Positions 7,391 through 12,477 of a DNA stretch of 12,477 bases are shown here, one piece after another. The position numbers and the translations under genes were made by a program. How positions within the stretch are numbered: the first letter of the stretch is position 1; each line of letters begins with the position of its first letter. The notes under the pieces were generated by a model. That model made no database searches and was not told where the DNA came from. It saw only the letters and a program-made list of their open reading frames with translations. Source of the stretch: CAVSWN01 sp046728115 (GTDB lineage Bacteria > Acidobacteriota > Vicinamibacteria > Vicinamibacterales > CAVVIG01); assembly GCA_046728115.1 (NCBI GenBank), contig JBKPDW010000269.1, positions 1-12,477 of the forward strand, given 5' to 3'.

Positions 7391-8117
7391 TCCAAGCTGC
7401 TCGCGGCGATACGAGGAACGCGACGACCGCCCCGACCTCTTCGGGGCGGCCGAACCTCCCAAACGGCAGCTCCCGGCGCACGAATTCCGCCATGCCGTCG
7501 GGGTCCTTCTGAATCCGGCGATCCCAGCTTCCACCAGGAAAACGGATGGATCCAGGCGCTACGCTGTTGACGCGGATATTGTCGCGCGCCAACTGCTGTG
7601 CCATGGCCTTGGCCAGGCTGATTTCGGCGGCCTTTACCGCGTTGTACGTCATCCGACCGCCTGACTCGCGCCCCCAGATCGACGCGATCATGACGATCGT
7701 GCCGCCGCCTCGTGTGCGCATGTGGGGTACGGCCAGACGGGAGGCGCGGACGGCCGGAAAAAGCGTCTGATCGAACGCGTCGTGCCATTCGGCGTCGCTT
7801 GTGTCAACGATTCCGGCGCCTCCGGCCGACCCGACGTTATTGACCAGGATGTCGAGGCCGCCAAAGCGAGCGACGGTCTCCGCGACCACTTTCTCGACAC
7901 CATCCGCGCTCGCCAGATCGGCCGCGATCGCCAGAACGCGATCGTTTCCAGGCGCGAGTTCGCTCAGCTCGGCCGCAGCCCGGCGGAGGCGCGACTCCCC
8001 TCGCGCACAGACGGTCACGACGCACCCTTCCTGCACGAGTGCCGCCGCCGTGGCGAACCCCAGACCCCTGCTCGAGCCCGTCACAATCGCGATTTTCTGA
8101 CTGAGCTGCAGGTCCAA
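7338..8117 (-). CDS. Short-chain dehydrogenase/reductase (SDR)
   Basis: This 259-aa protein is a classical SDR, a cytosolic NAD(P)-dependent alcohol/ketone oxidoreductase of the FabG/gluconate dehydrogenase-like type. It has the Rossmann motif TGSSRGLG (13-20), Asp67, NNVG (93-96), catalytic Ser146, Tyr158 and Lys162 (YNAVK), and the C-terminal SGASVPVDGC signature. The usual catalytic-tetrad Asn appears to be replaced in FDQTLFPAV (about Thr118). That is a variation within the superfamily and does not by itself mean loss of activity. The only suitable start is TTG 8117, one base after the TAG of the DUF547 gene. With no ribosome binding site visible, translation probably depends on reinitiation. 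It is the last gene of the operon begun by the M56 protein. The substrate is unknown. Confidence 0.92.
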   Translation of the reverse strand: MDLQLSQKIAIVTGSSRGLGFATAAALVQEGCVVTVCARGESRLRRAAAELSELAPGNDRVLAIAADLASADGVEKVVAETVARFGGLDILVNNVGSAGGAGIVDTSDAEWHDAFDQTLFPAVRASRLAVPHMRTRGGGTIVMIASIWGRESGGRMTYNAVKAAEISLAKAMAQQLARDNIRVNSVAPGSIRFPGGSWDRRIQKDPDGMAEFVRRELPFGRFGRPEEVGAVVAFLVSPRAAWISGASVPVDGCQSRSLI

Positions 8118-8118
8118 T

Positions 8119-8982
8119 CTATCGGCCGCCGCGACCCGTGAGATCGTTCAACGTCCAATCGAACGGGATATACGCCATCCTGAAGGTATTCTTGGCGAGC
8201 GACTCCCTCTCGATGGTGAGCAGCCTGGGCTCGTACATGGCGAGCACGGCACGCTCGATCGGGCTGCGGCTGGCAAATGTCGAGGCCGCCTCATTCGAAT
8301 AAGCTGCCACGAATTCCTTCTCGCGCCACGAGAAGATCGAGCTCACGTGCACCACGTCGTTCTCGCGATCGACCTGCAGGCACTGCGCGCGCGTGATGCA
8401 CTCGCGCGCCGCTTCGGTCAGCTGTGTCTCGAGGTGCTCGGGGGTGAACGCCTCGCTCCGCAGGCGGCCGCTACCCTGCGCGCCGCGTCCGAGCGCCAGA
8501 TACGCCCGCGGATCGCGAAATTCGGGCAGGATGATCTGCTCGATCTGATCGAGCGTCACGGTCTTGCCGGCGGCGCGATGCGGCAGGCGCTCGAATGCGC
8601 CGGGAACCTGCCGGATGCTCTTCGCGGGATACTCGGCTGTTCGTTTCTGAATCGGGTAATGATCGACCACGGTCTGAAGGACGATCGCGTTGTAGGCGTT
8701 CAACCAGAACGCCAGACGCTCCTCGCGAGATGCGTTGTCGATGGACACCGTGGCCAGACGGCTGACGTAGCCGTCGAGCTTGGCTCGTTCGCCTTTGAGC
8801 GCCCGGTAGTACACCTCGCCGTCGCGTACGTACAAGTCGAGGATTTGATCGAGTGCACTCCCGTGCGACCCGGGTGACTGTTCCTGCGCGGATGAGGTCG
8901 CGACGAGCAGACACGCGAGGCCAAGTCCGACCCAGGACCGCCAAATGCGCCTTGGCTTGCTGCATTCATCAATCACCGGCAT
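8119..8982 (-). CDS. Exported DUF547 domain protein
   Basis: This 287-aa protein has an N-terminal signal peptide: basic RR at 11-12, hydrophobic WVGLGLACLLVATSSA (17-32), likely cleavage after Ala32. The mature part is a DUF547 domain recognised by the RLAFWLNAYNAIVLQTVVDHYPI block (about 89-111), the later LALG...LRSEAFTPEHLETQL block and VSSIFSWREKEFV near the C-terminus. DUF547 proteins are exported and of unknown biochemical function. The segment that in many members reads like HFALNCAS.SCP here reads AYLALGRGAQGSG, so the usual Cys residues are absent. ATG 8982 is chosen because it yields the signal peptide and lies seven bases after the hydrolase stop; the frame is open upstream to 9156. 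Probably periplasmic or cell-surface. Confidence 0.85.
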   Translation of the reverse strand: MPVIDECSKPRRIWRSWVGLGLACLLVATSSAQEQSPGSHGSALDQILDLYVRDGEVYYRALKGERAKLDGYVSRLATVSIDNASREERLAFWLNAYNAIVLQTVVDHYPIQKRTAEYPAKSIRQVPGAFERLPHRAAGKTVTLDQIEQIILPEFRDPRAYLALGRGAQGSGRLRSEAFTPEHLETQLTEAARECITRAQCLQVDRENDVVHVSSIFSWREKEFVAAYSNEAASTFASRSPIERAVLAMYEPRLLTIERESLAKNTFRMAYIPFDWTLNDLTGRGGR

Positions 8983-8989
8983 CGCCCGA

Positions 8990-9823
8990 CTATACCCGAT
9001 ACTCGAGAAAGCGCGCGAGCGCTTCATTGAAGGCATGCGGGTTTTCGAGGTTCGACAGATGGCCTGCGCCATGTATGACCGACAACTCTGATCCGGCAAT
9101 CGCCTTCCCCATGTTTTCGGCGACTGCTGGCGGCGTGATCTGGTCTTCGTCGCCAACCAGAATCAGCGTGGGAACACGAATAGTTGGCAGAAGCGCCGTG
9201 GAATCCGGCCGCATCATCATCGCCGTGGTCGCTGCAATGAGCGCGGCAGCGGAACGTGATGCCCCGATCGAGCGGACGCGGTCAACCACGTCAGCCCGAT
9301 CGCGACGTGTGGTCGAGCCGACGAGCTTCGGCATCAACTGATCGACGACAGCAACGGCGCCTTGCTCCTGGGCGAGCTTTACCATCCGTTTCCTGCCTTC
9401 GACGCCTTCGGCCGTATCAGCCTCCGGCTTCGTGTCTGCGAGAACCAGAGCGCGTACGTATCGCGCCGCCAACCGCATCAGCGCGAACGCCACGCAGCCA
9501 CCCATCGATAGGCCGCCAATGACTGCTTCGTGAACGCGAAGTGCGTCCAGCAGATCGATGATGTCGCCGGCAAAGTCGTCGATGGTGAACGGGTCCCGAC
9601 CCAACAGCATCGGATCCGCGTCGTCGAGACCGGTCCCCGCGCTGTCAAATCCGCGGCAGTGCGGGGCGACCACGTGCCACCCGCCTGCGCTCATGGCAGC
9701 GAGCTGCGGCTCCCACATCGCGGCGTTCAACGGGAACGCGTGAAGAAGAACGAGCGTGCCGCGCTGTCGGACATCCGAACGCGGAGTCGATTCGAGATAG
9801 CGAATCCGCCCTGCCTGCGGCAC
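8990..9823 (-). CDS. Alpha/beta-hydrolase fold protein
   Basis: This 277-aa protein is a cytosolic alpha/beta hydrolase related to esterases, lactonases and 3-oxoadipate enol-lactonase-like enzymes. The oxyanion strand is LLHAFPLN (26-33). The nucleophile elbow is GLSMGG with Ser106, the acid is in VGDEDQITPP (probably Asp227), and the base is His255 in GAGHLSNLENP. All three triad members are therefore present. No signal peptide is seen. GTG 9823 is chosen because TGGAGG (9830-9825) lies just upstream and the frame matches the normal family N-terminus; the gap to the M56 stop is seven bases. Its product may act on a small ester or lactone, but neither sequence nor neighbours name a substrate. 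Confidence 0.92.
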   Translation of the reverse strand: MPQAGRIRYLESTPRSDVRQRGTLVLLHAFPLNAAMWEPQLAAMSAGGWHVVAPHCRGFDSAGTGLDDADPMLLGRDPFTIDDFAGDIIDLLDALRVHEAVIGGLSMGGCVAFALMRLAARYVRALVLADTKPEADTAEGVEGRKRMVKLAQEQGAVAVVDQLMPKLVGSTTRRDRADVVDRVRSIGASRSAAALIAATTAMMMRPDSTALLPTIRVPTLILVGDEDQITPPAVAENMGKAIAGSELSVIHGAGHLSNLENPHAFNEALARFLEYRV

Positions 9824-9830
9824 GCCTCCA

Positions 9831-12464
9831 TTATCGCCGCTCAGAGCGTACGAGCGCTGCGAGCACGCGATTCTGATCGTGGGATGATGTGATGCGTTCG
9901 GCCGCGGCCATCAGCGATTGCCGTCCGGCTGCATCGAGCTGCTGCGTCTTGATGAACGCGAGCAGCGTTTCGGCACGATCGAAATCGGACGACATGGTCG
10001 CAACTGTCGCAAACACATCCTGCTGCACGTCTGGCGGAACCGGTCGATCTGCGACCTCTATCAGGACCCGTCGGCGGTCGTGGGCCGAAGAGATGGCGTT
10101 GACCGCTGTGAAGAATTGATCCCGGACATCTGACTCGACGCCGACGCGCCTGATATACGTGACGAGGATCTCCGCGCGATCGTAATCGGACTCGGTGCCG
10201 GTTGCGGCGCGCAGCACGGTTCGCTTCATCTCCAGCGACATCGGTCCGCGCCGAATCAATTCCCCGAGCACCTCGCGTCTGTCGTAGCTGGACCGCATTT
10301 GGTCGATGGCGGTGAGAAGCCTGCCCGCGTCCGGCCTCTCCCCACGAGCGTTGAACAACGCCGTAAGAGCACTCCTCCGGTCGTAGTCAGACTTCATCGA
10401 GCCAAGTGCCTGCACGTAGGCCGTGGCCGCCCGTTGATCGAGCAGCACCCGGTTCACCACACGCTGGAGCACCAGACGCCGGTCGTAGTCGGATGTCATC
10501 CCGTGCTCCACCTGCTGGAGCACGGGCAGGACACCGGCTGCGTCGAACGAGGCCGCGTCAATGAGGGCCTCGAAATAAAGGCGCCGTGCGTAGTCGGTCT
10601 GGAGAAGCGAGATCTCGTCCAGCACGCCACCTGCGCCCCTCCGCTGATAGATCGACTTCACGCGCGACTCGGCTCCGAGTCCCGACCGCCTCACGAGCGT
10701 CGTGATGTGCTCGCCGAGCATGCGCTGCGTATCGGCGTCCCATGCTCGTGGGAGCCCTGCTACGTAGTACGTGCGCGTCAGTTGGCCACCCGACGACCGA
10801 ATTTCCATCGTGCGCGGAACGACGCGGCTCCAATCGCGAATGGTGAGCTGACCGCCGTCGGACAGTGTTTGAACGTCCGTCAGATCGTCGGTGAAGACGA
10901 TAGTCCCGGTCAGGCTCACGTCGTACCGGGCGCTGCCATCGTGCCAGCGCGTCTGCCAGCGACCACGTCTTGCCTCCGAGACCTCGAATGACGGCGGCGC
11001 TGGCGGAGCAGGCGGCGACGGCGGCGCCGGTGGCGCAGGCGGTGCTGGCGGTGCAGCCGGTGTAGGCGGTGCTGGCGGTGCTGGCGGTGGCGGTTGCGGC
11101 GAAGACGGCGACCCCGGCGCTCCGGGCGGCGCTGGAGGTACAGGAGGCTCCGGCGGGATTGGGCCCGACATTGGCTCCGGGGGCGACGGAGGTGCAGGCG
11201 GTTCGGGTGGCTCAGGTGGCAGTGGCCGCGATTGCTCCCTGCCGGTCGGAACGCGTTGATTCGCATCGGCCGCTGAGCGATCTGTCGCGTCTCGTCGATC
11301 GAGCCCGACAGCGGTGGCAACTCGGTCCCGAGTGCCCGCGTCGGAACGAACTGCCGTCGGCGGGGCGTCCGAGGCGGCCCTGGCGTCGGATCGTGAACTG
11401 ATCCACGACGGCACGTGCTGCACGCCGCCAGCTCCAGCCGTAAACACAATCGTCAACGCGAGCGTCGCAGCCCACCCAGGCGATCGAGGCTCGTCGGGAA
11501 GCGGAACGCGGAGAATGCGACGGACGCGTGCGATCAGCGGCCCGCCCGTTGCCGCCAGCGCGATCGATGTGGACGACACGCGCAACGTCTCGAGGTCCGC
11601 AAGCGCCTGTGCGTAGCCCACTCGGTCACCGCAGATCCGAACCGCCACGTCATCGCAGCAATGCTCGCGCTCGGCCCGTATCCGACGCGAGATCCACCAC
11701 ATAGCGGGATGGTAGAAGAGGAGCGTTTCAGCGATCGTCTGCAGCATGTTGACGGCGTAGTCGTGGCGGCGGATGTGCGCGAGCTCATGCGCGAGGATCG
11801 CCTCGATCTGGGCCGGCGTCAGCGCCGCAAGCGCCGCAAGCGGCAGGATGATGACCGGACGGAGGCATCCGACGACGGTTGGCACGTCGACCGCCGCAGA
11901 CTCGATGACATGCGCCGCTGCCGGCAGGCCAAGAGCGTAGGCTATTCGCCGGCACGCTGACTGCCAGGACGACGCTCGCGTGCAGAGCGCCGTCCGATGA
12001 ATCCGTCGAACGTGCCACCACGCTGCGGTCATGCGTGCCAACAGGGCCGCAACGCCAAGGAGCCACGCAAGGGCGAGCGTGCTGACGGCACGACCGAGAT
12101 CCAGCGTGCTCGGATGAAGCCTCGCGCTCCACACACCTGCGCCCGAGCCATCGACCGCCAGAGCCGGGTCACGCTGCGCGGGCATGTGACGCGACTGCGG
12201 ATCCGCCGATGAATCGCGAGACTGCAGCCAAGCGCCAGCGGGATCGGTCCGAGCGCCCTCGACCCACAACACGCGCGCAGTCGAGACTGGCGCCGCGAGC
12301 ATCGCTGCCAGCGCCGTGCAGGCGATGACGTATCGAACATTCGGTGACCTCAGCTCGGCCAGCCGCAGCAGAACCGCCGCGAGGGCCGCGATCGCACATC
12401 CCTGCCACAGAGAATGGACAAGGGTCCAGCCGGCGATTTGCAGGAACGAGGTGGTCGGGGTCAT
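9831..12464 (-). CDS. BlaR1-like M56 membrane metallopeptidase with Pro-rich linker and S-D-Y-D-R-R repeats
   Basis: This 877-aa protein begins like BlaR1/MecR1. Hydrophobic segments lie at about 10-34, 45-66, 127-148 and 331-347, and a cytoplasmic zinc protease domain between the third and fourth has HELAH (226-230) and EREHCCDD (265-272). After the fourth helix the protein does not carry a penicillin-binding sensor. It continues with a roughly 80-residue Pro/Ala/Ser linker (413-491), a beta-rich module (about 501-570, GRWQTRWHDG to TYYVAG), a helical segment and eight repeats of about 34 residues (623-877). By analogy it may sense an extracytoplasmic signal and cleave a repressor or other partner; the BlaI-type partner would be upstream, outside the window. 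GGGGAGG six bases before ATG 12464 supports the start. It is first in a four-gene operon. Confidence 0.88.
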   Translation of the reverse strand: MTPTTSFLQIAGWTLVHSLWQGCAIAALAAVLLRLAELRSPNVRYVIACTALAAMLAAPVSTARVLWVEGARTDPAGAWLQSRDSSADPQSRHMPAQRDPALAVDGSGAGVWSARLHPSTLDLGRAVSTLALAWLLGVAALLARMTAAWWHVRRIHRTALCTRASSWQSACRRIAYALGLPAAAHVIESAAVDVPTVVGCLRPVIILPLAALAALTPAQIEAILAHELAHIRRHDYAVNMLQTIAETLLFYHPAMWWISRRIRAEREHCCDDVAVRICGDRVGYAQALADLETLRVSSTSIALAATGGPLIARVRRILRVPLPDEPRSPGWAATLALTIVFTAGAGGVQHVPSWISSRSDARAASDAPPTAVRSDAGTRDRVATAVGLDRRDATDRSAADANQRVPTGREQSRPLPPEPPEPPAPPSPPEPMSGPIPPEPPVPPAPPGAPGSPSSPQPPPPAPPAPPTPAAPPAPPAPPAPPSPPAPPAPPSFEVSEARRGRWQTRWHDGSARYDVSLTGTIVFTDDLTDVQTLSDGGQLTIRDWSRVVPRTMEIRSSGGQLTRTYYVAGLPRAWDADTQRMLGEHITTLVRRSGLGAESRVKSIYQRRGAGGVLDEISLLQTDYARRLYFEALIDAASFDAAGVLPVLQQVEHGMTSDYDRRLVLQRVVNRVLLDQRAATAYVQALGSMKSDYDRRSALTALFNARGERPDAGRLLTAIDQMRSSYDRREVLGELIRRGPMSLEMKRTVLRAATGTESDYDRAEILVTYIRRVGVESDVRDQFFTAVNAISSAHDRRRVLIEVADRPVPPDVQQDVFATVATMSSDFDRAETLLAFIKTQQLDAAGRQSLMAAAERITSSHDQNRVLAALVRSERR
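9834..10598 (-). repeat. Eight ~34-residue S-D-Y-D-R-R protein repeats in the M56 protein
   Basis: Repeats begin at residues 623, 658, 692, 725, 759, 793, 826 and 860, so the period is 33-35. The first-position motif runs TDYARR, SDYDRR, SDYDRR, SSYDRR, SDYDRA, SAHDRR, SDFDRA, SSHDQN, followed by V/I-L and a second helix with alanines and hydrophobics. The last copy is partial. This looks like an alpha-solenoid of paired helices. At DNA level the copies are diverged, so this is an old protein repeat, not a recent DNA duplication. Confidence 0.85.
10992..11228 (-). repeat. Proline-rich linker tract (PPAPP type)
   Basis: Codons 413-491 of the M56 gene encode runs such as PPEPPEPPAPPSPPEP and PPAPPAPPAPP, giving a strongly C-rich coding strand and a G-rich plus strand. 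It joins the membrane protease to the extracytoplasmic repeat domain and probably forms an extended, stiff spacer able to cross periplasm or cell-wall material. Confidence 0.85.
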
Positions 12465-12470
12465 CGCGAG

Positions 12471-12477
12471 CCTCCCC
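12471..12477 (-). promoter_or_regulatory. Ribosome binding site of the M56 gene
   Basis: GGGGAGG on the minus strand lies six bases before ATG 12464 and fixes that start. The sequence ends here, so the operon promoter and any preceding regulator gene are not visible. Confidence 0.65.

Noticed and set aside
10891..11259. Plus-strand glycine-rich frame resembling a PGRS-type protein
   Set aside because: It is the exact antisense of the proline-rich linker in the M56 gene, which is the better supported coding strand.

Overview
The window is GC-rich, gene-dense bacterial chromosome. Its most likely source is an uncultured soil-type Acidobacteriota, possibly Vicinamibacteria. This rests on base composition, the style of the proteins (a BlaR1-like M56 protein with a proline-rich linker and C-terminal helical repeats, DUF547) and a GAAGTCA-type heptamer array that I recall from such genomes. 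No rRNA, tRNA or species-level marker is present, so the assignment is an inference. I see no transposase, integrase, phage gene or CRISPR array.

Layout from left to right. (1) Bases 1-232 are non-coding and hold a block-structured tandem heptamer array (CTTCTGA, 11 perfect copies). (2) An aldo/keto reductase (233-1207, +) and ribosomal protein L31, rpmE (1323-1592, +), follow, with a TATAAT box in front of rpmE. (3) Convergent to rpmE, with only 9 bases between the stop codons, is a minus-strand repair module. It reads, in transcription order, a 72-aa putative zinc-ribbon protein (5568-5350), an MrfA/YprA-type DEAD/DEAH-box helicase with a C-terminal four-cysteine motif (5269-2843), and an MrfB/YprB-type DEDDh exonuclease with a TPR-like tail (2846-1602). 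The helicase stop and nuclease start overlap as GTGA. (4) Divergent from the zinc-ribbon gene is an APC-superfamily amino acid permease (5665-7023, +). (5) Bases 7024-7337 form an ambiguous gap with nested inverted repeats, a T8 tract, a GATAAT box, a perfect AAGGAGG and a doubtful short ORF. (6) A tight minus-strand four-gene operon fills the rest: M56/BlaR1-like membrane metallopeptidase (12464-9831), alpha/beta hydrolase (9823-8990), exported DUF547 protein (8982-8119) and SDR oxidoreductase (8117-7338), with gaps of 7, 7 and 1 bases.

How the genes work together. The helicase and exonuclease match the MrfA-MrfB pair known from Bacillus subtilis mitomycin-C damage repair, and are expected to unwind and degrade DNA around a lesion. 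The zinc-ribbon gene in front of them is an unproven candidate partner. In the right-hand operon a membrane protease that may sense and relay an envelope signal is co-transcribed with three enzyme-like proteins of unknown substrate. A BlaI-type repressor would be expected just beyond the right edge.

The least ordinary items are the M56 protein, whose extracytoplasmic part ends in eight roughly 34-residue S-D-Y-D-R-R repeats behind an 80-residue Pro/Ala linker; the conserved-looking zinc-ribbon gene next to mrfAB; and the heptamer array. Nothing here is proof of a new defence or mobile system.
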